Shown here piece after piece: positions 26,025 through 34,647 of a stretch of 64,000 nucleotides of DNA (the first letter of the stretch is position 1; each line of letters starts with the position of its first letter). The stretch covers positions 1 through 64,000 of the forward strand of contig CADBXL010000020.1 of the NCBI GenBank assembly GCA_902798615.1. The letters are read 5' to 3'. The DNA is from an uncultured Bacteroidales bacterium (GTDB lineage Bacteria > Bacteroidota > Bacteroidia > Bacteroidales > Bacteroidaceae). Position numbers and translations under genes: made by a program. The notes beneath the pieces are model-generated. The model saw nothing but the letters and a program-made list of their open reading frames with translations. It made no database searches and was not told the origin of the DNA.

Positions 26025-26322
26025 TTAGCATATCTCATTTCAGATATAGCCCCCCGTCTGAATATGCTCTGTTGGGTGGGAATGATGCTAACGAGGTAAA
26101 CAAAGATAATCAAAAAAATTACCAGACACCAATAATCTTCGAACAATTGTTGTTAAGAATTGTTATTATCTTAATTTGATTGCGTTTTTTCAAAAAAAAC
26201 ATATACATTTGCATTTCGAAATGAATGACAACCTCATCAATAAAAGGATTTCAGCAAATCAGCATGACGAGTGAATTTTTCGTTTTAACAGACTTTGTGC
26301 TGTTCATATACTCAAAATAAAC

Positions 26323-26330
26323 TATATTTG
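26323..26330 (+). promoter_or_regulatory. -7 promoter box of the LytTR regulator gene
   Basis: TATATTTG is 77 bp upstream of the ATG. A further candidate (TACATTTG) lies at about 26205. The stretch 26025-26320 shows no gene, only an AT-rich dyad (GAACAATTGTTGTT) near 26138. Confidence 0.55.
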
Positions 26331-26406
26331 CAAATATTTAGCAAAAAACACCGATACAACCCGGTGACACAAACTATTACGAATAACTCTTTTTATAGCT
26401 TCTGAA

Positions 26407-27189
26407 ATGAAAGTATTAATAATAGAAGATGAGACTACCGCCAGCGAGAATCTGGTAGAAATGCTCAAAGAAATAGATCCTTCAATAGAAGTGCTGCACG
26501 TGTTGGAAAGCGTACAGCAAACTATTCGTTGGCTGAGTACCAATCCCGCCCCTGACCTTATATTCATGGACATTCATCTGAGTGACGGTTCCGCATTTAC
26601 ACTTTTCAGTCAGATTGATGTACAGACACCTATTGTCTTCACAACCGCCTATGACCAGTATGCCCTTGATGCCTTTACAGTTAACAGCATTGACTACCTG
26701 CTAAAGCCTATCAAGATGGTAGAACTGACACGTGCCCTTGAAAAATTCAAGAAATGGGGCAAGACCGATGTTATAGCATATCTGGAACAGATGATGAAAC
26801 TACACCCTGAAGGCCAAAAGGCAACAGGGTACAAGCAAGCTTTGCTTATACCGAACAAAGACAAACTACTGCCAATAAAGACCGAAGATGTGGCATGTAT
26901 ATATAGCACAGACAGAAAAACGCAGGTTTATTTGAAGAACAAGAAAGTTCTTGACTACAACCGTTCGCTTGATTCTATTATCGGCAACCTTGACCCAACC
27001 CTATTCTTCCGTGCTAACAAACAATACATCGTAGCACGCGACTGTATTACGGAGATTATCATCTGGTTTGATAGCAGACTGCTACTGCGACTTCCAATAG
27101 AACTGCCTGAACCGCTTTTCATAAGCAAGAACAGGGCTGCAGAATTCAAGAACTGGATGACACAGGCACAAAAGAACACTACTACGTAA
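26407..27189 (+). CDS. LytTR-family response regulator
   Basis: A 260-aa two-domain regulator. The receiver domain (1-120) has the acidic pair in IIEDE, the phospho-acceptor Asp in LIFMDIHLSDG, the TTAYDQYALDAF switch and LLKPI. From about 150 a LytTR DNA-binding domain follows (KLLPIKTEDVACIYSTDRKT, YNRSLDSIIGNLDPTLFFRA, and NKQYIVARDCI). It would be phosphorylated by a 7TM or LytS-like histidine kinase, but no kinase gene is adjacent, so it is an orphan here. Targets are unknown. Confidence 0.93.
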   Translation: MKVLIIEDETTASENLVEMLKEIDPSIEVLHVLESVQQTIRWLSTNPAPDLIFMDIHLSDGSAFTLFSQIDVQTPIVFTTAYDQYALDAFTVNSIDYLLKPIKMVELTRALEKFKKWGKTDVIAYLEQMMKLHPEGQKATGYKQALLIPNKDKLLPIKTEDVACIYSTDRKTQVYLKNKKVLDYNRSLDSIIGNLDPTLFFRANKQYIVARDCITEIIIWFDSRLLLRLPIELPEPLFISKNRAAEFKNWMTQAQKNTTT

Positions 27190-27238
27190 ATATATAGGAT
27201 TCAATAGCAATATAGCCGACATGCAAGTCTAAATATAT

Positions 27239-27275
27239 GCCTTGAGGGGAATACATCCGCTCAAGGCTATTATTT
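27239..27275 (+). terminator. weak terminator after the LytTR regulator
   Basis: GCCTTGAG (27239-27246) pairs with CTCAAGGC (27260-27267), followed by a U-rich but broken tract. The rest of the spacer to 27560 shows no gene. Confidence 0.55.
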
Positions 27276-27569
27276 ATGTTCGTTCATATCCCAATAAGTG
27301 CCTGGTATGCGAAACTATGCAAAAAGCACAGATTTAGTTTTTAAAAAAAACTAAAAAATATATCTATATCGGATTTTATTAGTAACTTTACCCCGTCAAT
27401 TGTATTTTTGCAACCTTTGAGTATTAACACACACAGGAATCGCAGAATAAAAACAAAACACAATGTATGACAATTCATAATGATATGCTTGAGGATTTCC
27501 CGATAGCAACAATAGGATTTTTCCTACATTATTTAGGGACAAGGCCTTTGTAAGTTTGCTTTTTTGCCT

Positions 27570-27690
27570 TAACTTTGCACTCAGAAATCAGAGACGTTCA
27601 CCAGCTATACAGCCGACGTTGACAGTTTCTTTGGCGCAGACTTGGCGCACTATGGCAAAGATAAGTAAAGCTTTCTATCTTTATGAATAA
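27570..27690 (+). ncRNA. conserved leader motif (copy 2, small barrel gene)
   Basis: TAACTTTG at 27570-27577 is followed after exactly 7 nt by AAATCAGAGACG (27585-27596). A nested fold is possible: ACGT 27594-27597 with ACGT 27616-27619 outside, and GCT 27604-27606 with AGC 27611-27613 inside. A mini-ORF MAKISKAFYLYE follows at 27652-27690. Promoter spacing is identical to copies 1 and 3, while the outer stem bases differ (GGGC/GCCC there, ACGT/ACGT here). Confidence 0.55.
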
Positions 27691-27728
27691 CAAAAGTAGA
27701 ATATTAACGTAACAAACAAAAAAAAAGA

Positions 27729-28184
27729 ATGAAAAAACTTATCGCTTCTGCATTGCTCGCTGTCTCAGCAGCAACTGCATCTGCACAGATCCAGACTATC
27801 GACTTCAAGAGCAGCGTCCGAGATAATTTCGGTCTTGGTGTTGGTATTACTGCTGATCTCACAGACAACATTGAGTTCTCTCCTTCTGCAAGCTACTATT
27901 TTGCTGGTAGCAGCATTACCAACCTTCAGGCGGAGGCAGACTTCCACTACAAGTTTGATGTAGGAGACGAATTCACCGTATATCCACTTCTCGGTGCTGG
28001 TCTTAACTATGACAACACTACCGATTCTCATAGTGACCTCAACTTCCTAATGAATTTGGGCTGTGGCCTTAAAAAGGATTTCTCAAGCTCCCTCGCAGGT
28101 TTCGTTGAGTGCAAGTATCAGTGGATTGGTGGACATGGTCATGACGGAGCATATCTTACCGCTGGTGTAAAACTCGCCCTATAA
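27729..28184 (+). CDS. small outer-membrane beta-barrel protein
   Basis: A 151-aa exported protein with a signal peptide MKKLIASALLAVSAATASAQ. Repeated amphipathic strands (NFGLGVGITADLTDNIEFSP, AEADFHYKFDV, YPLLGAGLNYDN, FVECKYQW) and a terminal YLTAGVKLAL fit a small 8-strand OmpA/OmpW-like barrel. It is transcribed alone behind the conserved leader motif, with a terminator at 28223. Confidence 0.8.
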   Translation: MKKLIASALLAVSAATASAQIQTIDFKSSVRDNFGLGVGITADLTDNIEFSPSASYYFAGSSITNLQAEADFHYKFDVGDEFTVYPLLGAGLNYDNTTDSHSDLNFLMNLGCGLKKDFSSSLAGFVECKYQWIGGHGHDGAYLTAGVKLAL

Positions 28185-28222
28185 GGAGTTTTAAATTTTA
28201 AACTATTCAATTATACTCTCTG

Positions 28223-28258
28223 CTCCATCAGCCTTTCGGCTGGTGGAGTTTCTGTTTT
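28223..28258 (+). terminator. terminator after the small barrel gene
   Basis: CTCCATCAGCC (28223-28233) pairs with GGCTGGTGGAG (28238-28248) over 11 bp including one G-U pair, with a TTTC loop, followed by TTTCTGTTTT. Confidence 0.85.
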
Positions 28259-28262
28259 CCAT

Positions 28263-28685
28263 TTATTGTACTCGTAAATTCACATTTCCCAAGGTAATAG
28301 TATCCCCTTCATGAAGTTCTGTTCCCCATTCACTTACAAGGGCGTCATTAACAAGAGTCGGGGTCTCAGGAGTACGCAAATAATATTTTGGCCTACCTGC
28401 ATGTATATTTACACATCTTCCTGTACATGTATTGCAAGGTATAAGTCGACTGCTAAGCAATCCTTTCGGACATTCCGTACGTTCCTGGCCATGATTGATT
28501 TTGTATGACCCAGCACTTCCTATAATATTACATTGGAATGGATCTACAGATTCGTCATCAATCTTAACGGCATTCCACACTTGCTTGCACTTACGTCCGA
28601 TGTTTATAATGCCTGCATGTTCTGCTGCAAGTTTGTCAAGGTCAATTACAGAAACCTCTCCATTAACATAAAATTCCAGTTTCAT
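28263..28685 (-). CDS. FHA-like domain protein with a Cys-rich insertion
   Basis: A 140-aa protein. INIGRKCKQVWNAVKIDD near the start and ELHEGDTITLGNVNLRV at the end match the first and last strands of an FHA phosphopeptide-binding fold. LVNDALV stands where FHA domains have the NGTxVN loop. Between them is an insertion of about 45 residues with C-P-K-G and CNTCTGRC, four closely spaced cysteines that could bind a metal. No kinase is adjacent. Assignment rests on strand pattern only. Confidence 0.55.
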   Translation of the reverse strand: MKLEFYVNGEVSVIDLDKLAAEHAGIINIGRKCKQVWNAVKIDDESVDPFQCNIIGSAGSYKINHGQERTECPKGLLSSRLIPCNTCTGRCVNIHAGRPKYYLRTPETPTLVNDALVSEWGTELHEGDTITLGNVNLRVQ

Positions 28686-28721
28686 AATGCATATTGTATT
28701 AAGCAGATTAATAGATTATTA

Positions 28722-29411
28722 TTATTTCACACGATATGACTTGAGCTGCTCCTTTTGCTCTGGCTTTATTCTGTAACTCTCAACAGCCTTCTGTATGGCC
28801 TTGTTATGAGTCCATTTCTCCAAAATCGGTTCTGCAATATAAGGAAGAGTAGCATCCCATTGCTTTGCCAAAGCTGTGGCAAAATACCATGCCACCATCA
28901 TCTTGACATAATAGTGCTCATGATGGATATCAGCTACCCATTTAAGGTATTCAGGCTTAAAATCCTCATCAAGATAGAAACTCATGAGCATCTCTATGCC
29001 AAATCTTATGATGAAAGGCTCATCTGATGCCATCCAACGCTTGATATCCTCAATGAGCCTTACACGGTTCTTCTTCTGTTTGAAAGCCTTAGGAGATAGC
29101 AAATCGCATGTTGCCCAGTTGTTTACGTAAGGCAGAAACCGCTCAATCTCTTCAAGGCATTCGTCATAGTCTTTCAGTTCAGAGATTATGAATCCATGAA
29201 GATTCATCTCGTCAAGATACCGATGAGGCAACACAGCAAGGAAATCACCAACACGTTCATCCTTAGCCAGTTGTTTGGCAAGTTTACGAAGTTCGGGGGT
29301 CCTTACACCTATAATGTCATTCACATCCATTCCTGGCACAAGTTTCGCATGGAAATCGCGATACTTCAGATCCTGAAGTTCAAAAAGCTGTTGCTGTATT
29401 GTCTTTTCCAT
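28722..29411 (-). CDS. DNA alkylation repair protein, AlkD-like HEAT repeat
   Basis: A 229-aa all-helical protein of the AlkD/AlkC family, which removes alkylated bases by wrapping DNA with HEAT-like repeats. Diagnostic segments are GVRTPELRKLAKQL, LHGFIISELKDYDECLEEI, VNNWATCDLLSPKAF and MMVAWYFATALAKQWD. Length is normal for the family. The gene is followed on the same strand by the FHA-like gene after 36 bp. Confidence 0.9.
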   Translation of the reverse strand: MEKTIQQQLFELQDLKYRDFHAKLVPGMDVNDIIGVRTPELRKLAKQLAKDERVGDFLAVLPHRYLDEMNLHGFIISELKDYDECLEEIERFLPYVNNWATCDLLSPKAFKQKKNRVRLIEDIKRWMASDEPFIIRFGIEMLMSFYLDEDFKPEYLKWVADIHHEHYYVKMMVAWYFATALAKQWDATLPYIAEPILEKWTHNKAIQKAVESYRIKPEQKEQLKSYRVK

Positions 29412-29438
29412 ATTTTTCTAAAGGAAAAACTCCCTTGA

Positions 29439-30281
29439 TTAATTAATCAGCACTCCACCATCGATGATTACATCATCATTATTCTGTTGCTTTGTGCCCT
29501 TACCCTTACGGCCCTTACGTTTCTTTGGCTGTACTTGTTTCTTGGTAAAGAGTGAAGGGTATGCCTTGTATGTCCAGTTTTGGAACTTACTTATGCAAGC
29601 CGACTGAACGTTATAAATATCCTCTGCAACAGCATTCTCAACCTTACGACTTGACGCTACAGCATCAGAACCGAGGAATTCCGTATACGCGCTCATATCT
29701 TCAAGTGCTACGGTATGATAGATTGCATTTATTTCATCCTCAGCTAATTTATCTATGTTAGCCACCTGAGTATAGTTAGCAAGGACAGAACGATAGTCCT
29801 CTGTACAATCAGAAACGAACTTTTTGAGGTTCTTCTTTTTTTTCTTCTTACCAGTCTTATCTGCTATTGCCTGCAAGGTTTCATCTACGAGTTTATCACG
29901 ATATACGGCATCCTTACATTGCTCCAAGCCCTCAACTGCACGCTTGATATTATCCGAAGAAGAACTATTAACAAGAGTTTCTATCTGTTGGAGTGTCAGC
30001 TCTTTACCATAATAATCCTTTAGTATTGCAGCAAGATCATTTTCATACTGACGTGGGAAGTATTTGTCCAATGCCTTAAAGAAATCGGCATCATCAGCCT
30101 TATCACGGAATGTATCAACCATCATTTTTCTCATCTGTTTAGAAGAGAGTTGGTTGGCATTGAGAAAGTCTCCTGAATTCTTGATGTAAACGCCAAGCTG
30201 AAAAACGTACTTAGCATCTGTGTTTTGTGCGAGAACTGGCAGAGTAAACAACCATACTGCCAAAATCAAAAGTTTTTTCAT
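29439..30281 (-). CDS. exported protein of unknown function with basic C-terminal segment
   Basis: A 280-aa protein. The ATG at 30281 gives MKKLLILAVWLFTLPVLAQ, a signal peptide; an upstream in-frame start adds only four residues. The mature part is helical, with two lysine-rich clusters (KKKKKKNLKK around residue 150 and KKQVQPKKRKGRKGKGTK near 255) and an acidic end. I recognise no family. It ends 27 bp before the AlkD gene on the same strand. The basic clusters could bind nucleic acid or surface polymers. Confidence 0.7.
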   Translation of the reverse strand: MKKLLILAVWLFTLPVLAQNTDAKYVFQLGVYIKNSGDFLNANQLSSKQMRKMMVDTFRDKADDADFFKALDKYFPRQYENDLAAILKDYYGKELTLQQIETLVNSSSSDNIKRAVEGLEQCKDAVYRDKLVDETLQAIADKTGKKKKKKNLKKFVSDCTEDYRSVLANYTQVANIDKLAEDEINAIYHTVALEDMSAYTEFLGSDAVASSRKVENAVAEDIYNVQSACISKFQNWTYKAYPSLFTKKQVQPKKRKGRKGKGTKQQNNDDVIIDGGVLIN

Positions 30282-30409
30282 TATTCTGTTCAATTAATGT
30301 TTCTGGCACAAAAGTACTAATTTCTTCCCAAACCAACAATTGTTTTCACATTATTTCAAGAATATACACTTTCATTATGGCAAAAGACTTATGCTCTCAA
30401 CCTTTGAGT

Positions 30410-31504
30410 TTAGAGTTCCGAAGGCAATATAACAATACGAATATGATCCTTTATATGGTACATCCAATTACCCATACCATTCTGCGAATCTGCAATAAGT
30501 ATAAGAGTCTGACGACCGTCATTTAGCTTCGGGCCAAGACACATCCCCTCATAATTGGACAGATTCATGCTGCCAAGCCTAAGCCGTGTTACAAACTCAC
30601 ATATCAATTCTTTCGTCATAAAAGAATCCTCCCCTACCCTTACCATCGGCGTATCAAGACTGACCGGCTTTGATTGTCTTGGATTAACGATATAGAGTTT
30701 TATCCTTACCCAAGAGCCGTATTGCTTTTTCGGGAAACACCCTTCACGCTCCATCACAATTATACGACCATCATCAAGTGCAAGAAGCGAAGGAACTCCA
30801 TATAGCGATGTGGCTGTTTTGTTTGTTGTTTTTAACAAATCCATCTGATAAACAAAGGACTCCACTGGCTTTAAAGTATTATCAAAACTGACAAAGCGCA
30901 GAATATTATGAATCAGAGGATTATATGGCGAAGACTGCTTGCCGTCAGCAGGAAGAGTAGATTCCGTTGTCGTCCAGAAACGTTTCTGCTTGTCATTATA
31001 TGTCAATGCTTCAAAACCGAGATTTGCGGTTATCTTTTTTCTCTTCATAATTGATGGAATAGCAAGTTCACGTCCTGTCAATCTGCCATCTATCGTATAT
31101 TCCAATATTCGTTGTTCCTCCTCTCCTGAAACGAACACGGTATTAGCTTCAGGAAAATAAGCCACACCTTCACAATCACGTTTCGTAGCTTCTCCCTTGG
31201 CACGCCGTTCCTTCATACCCTCTGGCTCAGAAAGCGAGGCATTTAATATCTTACCATTATCACGATCAATGTCAAGCGTAAGGAGTTTGAAACCATCCAC
31301 AGCGTCCTTGTCGTCAACAATGGCATATAGATTATCCCTTACATGAGATATACCACTATAATTACCCGGAGCAATACCCCATTTATTGAGTTTCGTCTGT
31401 CCGCATATCTTCACCTGTTGGGCAAATGAAGATAACGTGAACAAGGCAACAGTCAAAATACATAGTACAATCTTGTATTTTAGTCTGAAAATAGAGAGAT
31501 TCAT
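30410..31504 (-). CDS. secreted esterase-like protein of the phytase-like family
   Basis: A 364-aa exported protein (signal peptide ending at SSFAQ). The beta-propeller-like pattern includes NYSGISHVRDNLYAIVDDKD, EGVAYFPEANTVFVSGEEEQ, NLGFEALTYN and NYEGMCLGPKLNDGRQTLIL. This matches the Pfam 'esterase-like activity of phytase' family. It is likely periplasmic. The substrate is unknown. A minus-strand -7 box TAATTTTG lies about 27 bp upstream. Confidence 0.88.
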   Translation of the reverse strand: MNLSIFRLKYKIVLCILTVALFTLSSFAQQVKICGQTKLNKWGIAPGNYSGISHVRDNLYAIVDDKDAVDGFKLLTLDIDRDNGKILNASLSEPEGMKERRAKGEATKRDCEGVAYFPEANTVFVSGEEEQRILEYTIDGRLTGRELAIPSIMKRKKITANLGFEALTYNDKQKRFWTTTESTLPADGKQSSPYNPLIHNILRFVSFDNTLKPVESFVYQMDLLKTTNKTATSLYGVPSLLALDDGRIIVMEREGCFPKKQYGSWVRIKLYIVNPRQSKPVSLDTPMVRVGEDSFMTKELICEFVTRLRLGSMNLSNYEGMCLGPKLNDGRQTLILIADSQNGMGNWMYHIKDHIRIVILPSEL

Positions 31505-31580
31505 GTCATTACATTTTTTGTGTCGGATGCAAAATTAATGTTTTTTTATAATATAATGTAAGGAAATAACAAAAAAACAG

Positions 31581-31588
31581 TATATTTG
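31581..31588 (+). promoter_or_regulatory. -7 promoter box of the DUF3857 gene
   Basis: TATATTTG, 65 bp before the ATG at 31653, with a T-rich region upstream. Confidence 0.55.
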
Positions 31589-31652
31589 CACTCGGAAAAG
31601 AAAATTCCAACCTAAGCATACAATTACGAGAACAAAACAAAATTCAACGAAA

Positions 31653-32624
31653 ATGAAAAAAGAATTATTAAAAATATGCCTGTTATTCGCATTTATTACT
31701 TGCGGAAACATGGCCTATGCACAGTTACCTAATGAGAAATTCGGAAAGCCATCAAATCTTGAATGGGAATACAAAGGATGGGGTGACGCTATCGATGCTG
31801 ATGCCATCATTCTATGCAAGACCATGAAGGTAACATACGAACTCACCGACCAATTCGGTTCTATGACAGAAAATGTCACAGAACTGAATGCGGATAACAT
31901 GCAGTTTCTCGGCAATAACAGAATTGACGAGAGCGGTATCATTGTGAACTATGAGATAAAGCTCCGCACTAAGATTCTGAAGTCTGAGGGGGCTAAACAT
32001 GCCAATATTGATATTACATACTGCGATGGAGATCTGGCAAAGAACAATAATAACTTTGATGAAATGACAGACCTGAAGGTCACGGTCTTCACTAAAAACG
32101 AGAAAGGAAAGGTAGAGAAAAAGAAAATCAATATTGCTGATTTCAAAAAGGATCGCGTAGATGACAACTATGCAGTATTACACGTGGTTGTGCCTGATGT
32201 TCAGCCAGGTAGCATCGTTGAGTACATCTACAAGATTAGAAGTCCGAGAGCTTCATTCATCTACGATTGGGTATTCCAAGAGGACATCCCTACCCTTCGC
32301 TCAAAGTGTGAGCTTGAGATTCCTGCATTCCTAAAGTTTAACATGAATGTCCCTATCAATAAACTTATAAAGTCGAATGTAGAGGCAGGAATGCTTACAT
32401 ACGACCAGAATAGAAGTGATCTAAAGGCAGCCAAGCGTTGCAGGACAAACCACTACACTATCGTCGGTGATAATATTCTGCCAGAAGGACAGCCTCTCAA
32501 GCAGAACCAAGGTGGTGACAATACAAAGGAACAGATAAAGATTGCCAACTTCACAAGTCAGATTACAGAACGTGAACAACCTGCATACCTGCCTAACGGA
32601 GTTACGCATCTTAAAATAAAATAA
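31653..32624 (+). CDS. exported DUF3857 domain protein (short form)
   Basis: A 323-aa exported protein with a signal peptide ending at MAYAQ. The body resembles DUF3857 (YEIKLRTKILKSEGAKHANI, then DYAVLHVVVPDVQPGSIVEY-like text and a FIYDWVFQEDIPTLRSKCEL segment). DUF3857 usually precedes a transglutaminase-like domain. Here the protein stops after the DUF3857 region, so it is a short form or has lost its C-terminal domain. It probably acts in the envelope. It ends 16 bp before the convergent radical SAM gene, with no clear terminator between. Confidence 0.8.
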   Translation: MKKELLKICLLFAFITCGNMAYAQLPNEKFGKPSNLEWEYKGWGDAIDADAIILCKTMKVTYELTDQFGSMTENVTELNADNMQFLGNNRIDESGIIVNYEIKLRTKILKSEGAKHANIDITYCDGDLAKNNNNFDEMTDLKVTVFTKNEKGKVEKKKINIADFKKDRVDDNYAVLHVVVPDVQPGSIVEYIYKIRSPRASFIYDWVFQEDIPTLRSKCELEIPAFLKFNMNVPINKLIKSNVEAGMLTYDQNRSDLKAAKRCRTNHYTIVGDNILPEGQPLKQNQGGDNTKEQIKIANFTSQITEREQPAYLPNGVTHLKIK

Positions 32625-32640
32625 GATAACTTCAGAGAAC

Positions 32641-33270
32641 TCACCTTATCATATATTCAAAACGATCAAAGTTTGTGTAGCCAAGCGTTTCAAGTAACGC
32701 TTGGCTTTTGTTTCTATCGTCATCGGTGTTATAGTCGGGAATATGCGGAAGTCGAATTGAAATACTTGCAAGCAAGTCTGGATGCTCTGAGGCTATCCAT
32801 TTGAGATTGTCAATAACACGCTCGTTGCTGATTCCAGAATATGCCTTATATATTTCGGGATTAATATCCTTGATATCAATAATCCATTCCTTGACGAATG
32901 GCAGAACATCTTCCACATTCTTACGCGGCACATTGAGGCTCGACTCTATTGATATGCGCCATTCCTTTGGACATTGTTGACAAAACTCCTTGATATATGC
33001 GCTATTAAGTAATGGCTCTCCACCACCAAAGGTTATACCTCCACCTGTGGCAAGGAAATAGAGTTGGTCAATACGAACCTCGTCAATAAGTTCCTCTACG
33101 CTTCGCTCAATACATTGCGTATCTTTTGAGAGGCTATGCGGATTGAGACAATACTTACAGCGCAAGGGACATCCGTGGAATGCCACAAGTGTTGTAACGC
33201 CTTCCCCATCAATCGCCAAGCGATGACGGGAAATGCCAATCATTCTGCCTATGAGTTCAGAGGATAACAT
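32641..33270 (-). CDS. radical SAM protein of the glycyl-radical-enzyme activase type
   Basis: A 209-aa radical SAM protein. The [4Fe-4S] motif CPLRCKYC follows FHGCP near residue 33. The GGGITFGGGEPLLNS motif binds SAM, and VKEWIIDIKDINPEIY and SIRLPHIPDYN follow as in PflA/NrdG activases. No glycyl-radical enzyme or its substrate gene is adjacent. The ATG at 33270 is preferred over a GTG two codons upstream. It forms an operon with the Cys-rich and TonB-domain genes upstream, suggesting a joint, possibly modification-linked task. Confidence 0.88.
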   Translation of the reverse strand: MLSSELIGRMIGISRHRLAIDGEGVTTLVAFHGCPLRCKYCLNPHSLSKDTQCIERSVEELIDEVRIDQLYFLATGGGITFGGGEPLLNSAYIKEFCQQCPKEWRISIESSLNVPRKNVEDVLPFVKEWIIDIKDINPEIYKAYSGISNERVIDNLKWIASEHPDLLASISIRLPHIPDYNTDDDRNKSQALLETLGYTNFDRFEYMIR

Positions 33271-33312
33271 AATCACATTTTTTTACAATAATTTCGGATC
33301 TATCAGATACGC

Positions 33313-33738
33313 TTATTTCGAAACTGTCCTTTCAACCTCTCCTAATTTTTGTATGACAGAATCGGGATAATCTACATCTCCAGTCAATTCGTAGTCCCCC
33401 GCTACTTTCCGTTCAACCTTTGCCTCACGACGATAATTGGACTGTACTTCACTTGAAGTTGCCTTTTCTACTTTACCTTGAGATGAAGATGCAAAATCAC
33501 AACTGCTCAACGTAAACAATCCAACTGATACGCCAGCCAAGACAACAGCCTTACCAAGCAACTGTCTTTGGTGTAGCTGCTGTTCAAGATAGCGAACCTC
33601 AGCCTCACACTTTGGGCAAGTACCAAGACAATCGCCTTTGTACTGGCATTCCTCAACGACATACTCTATATCGTTCGCCTCCGCTATCTGACGGCGAATC
33701 TCCTTGAGAATCTTACAGGTCTTCTTTCCTTTTGCCAT
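33313..33738 (-). CDS. Cys-rich N-terminal module protein with lipobox-like LSSC motif
   Basis: A 141-aa protein. The N-terminus MAKGKKTCKILKEIRRQIAE is followed by a cysteine cluster (EECQYKGDCLGTCPKCEAEV, four Cys in 15 residues) that could bind a metal or Fe-S cluster. A hydrophobic segment GKAVVLAGVSVGLFTLSSCD ends in a lipobox-like Cys. The tail is charged and ends without the TonB C-terminal domain. It is a paralogue of the upstream gene, with KGKK, KEIR, EQQL, GKA and LSSCD shared in order. It starts 3 bp after that gene and precedes the radical SAM gene by 42 bp. Confidence 0.7.
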   Translation of the reverse strand: MAKGKKTCKILKEIRRQIAEANDIEYVVEECQYKGDCLGTCPKCEAEVRYLEQQLHQRQLLGKAVVLAGVSVGLFTLSSCDFASSSQGKVEKATSSEVQSNYRREAKVERKVAGDYELTGDVDYPDSVIQKLGEVERTVSK

Positions 33739-33740
33739 AA

Positions 33741-34253
33741 TTATTGTATTTTTACATTGGAAGATTCGTTATCAGATATTAAGCGGAAAGTGATGGGTAA
33801 ACTATATTTTACTCTTACAAGCTGGCCATTTTGCCTTCCGGGAATCCAATTTGGCATGAGAGACATAACACGAACAACTTCTGCATCAAGTAACGGATGA
33901 ACAGACTTCAAAATTTCAATATTAGAAACAGAACCATCCCTTTCAACAATGAATCCTGCAACTACCCTACCCTCGATACCTTCTCGCTCAGCTTGTTCTG
34001 GATATTTAATGTTTTCGTTAAGAAAATCCATCAAAGCAGGAATTCCACCTGGATAAGATGCCATTTGATCAACAGTTTCATCCACGATTTCTGTTACAGG
34101 TTCAGGATCATCTATATCATCATTGTCTTTATCGCATGAGCTAAGGGTGAGCAAAACAGAAATTCCAGCAATCATCATAGCCTTGCCAAACAACTGCTGT
34201 TCGATAGAGCGAATCTCCTTAATAACATTGATTTTTTTCTTTCCTTTTGTCAT
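33741..34253 (-). CDS. TonB C-terminal domain protein (energy transducer-like)
   Basis: A 170-aa protein. It has a short N-terminus MTKGKKKINVIKEIRSIEQQ, a hydrophobic segment ending in LTLSSCD, an acidic linker, then a TonB C-terminal domain (YPGGIPALMDFLNENIKYPE, GIEGRVVAGFIVERDGSVSN, PNWIPGRQNGQLVRVKYSLP). Compared with the next gene it lacks the Cys-rich insert but has the TonB domain, so the two look like complementary halves of one ancestral architecture. A -7 box lies at 34295-34302. Confidence 0.85.
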   Translation of the reverse strand: MTKGKKKINVIKEIRSIEQQLFGKAMMIAGISVLLTLSSCDKDNDDIDDPEPVTEIVDETVDQMASYPGGIPALMDFLNENIKYPEQAEREGIEGRVVAGFIVERDGSVSNIEILKSVHPLLDAEVVRVMSLMPNWIPGRQNGQLVRVKYSLPITFRLISDNESSNVKIQ

Positions 34254-34294
34254 AATAAAATATTAATGTTTTGATGTTTTCGATTTGATGAGTG

Positions 34295-34302
34295 CAAAGG
34301 TA
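34295..34302 (-). promoter_or_regulatory. -7 promoter box of the TonB/Cys-rich/radical SAM operon
   Basis: TACCTTTG on the minus strand, 41 bp upstream of the ATG at 34253. Confidence 0.55.
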
Positions 34303-34510
34303 AAACATTTTTCTATGCCTACCAAGAAACAAAGAGATTATTTTTCAAACGTGTTGCAATCACATTTCTTCATAAACAATTCATATAACACTGATTATCA
34401 AGCGATTCAAAAAGACTACTCTTCTTACAAGAATAATGCTATTGCAACAAAAAAGAAGAGTGATATGATAGAATACATAAAGATGACCTACTTCCTATGT
34501 AACTCCGCTC

Positions 34511-34590
34511 TTCCTCCGAACCAAACTCGATGAAGCTCTTATTCTATATAAGAGAAAAAGCGGAGGTTCATCGAGTTTGGTTCGGAGGAA
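34511..34590. repeat. 24-bp inverted repeat shared with a locus at 56 kb
   Basis: 34511-34534 and 34567-34590 are perfect reverse complements over 24 bp, with an 11-bp-type tail (GAACGAAGGCAAAGCGAA) after the right arm. The same 24-bp sequence is at 56028-56051, with a partial inverse at 56084-56103. The segment lies just downstream of dnaB on the opposite strand. Confidence 0.85.
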
Positions 34591-34647
34591 GAACGAAGGC
34601 AAAGCGAATTATCAAAGATATGTGAATTACATGAAGAATTGCAATTA

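Noticed and set aside
34285-34533. 82-aa ORF upstream of the TonB operon, plus strand
   Set aside because: It starts inside the minus-strand -7 box and ends in the 24-bp repeat. It is a chance open frame.
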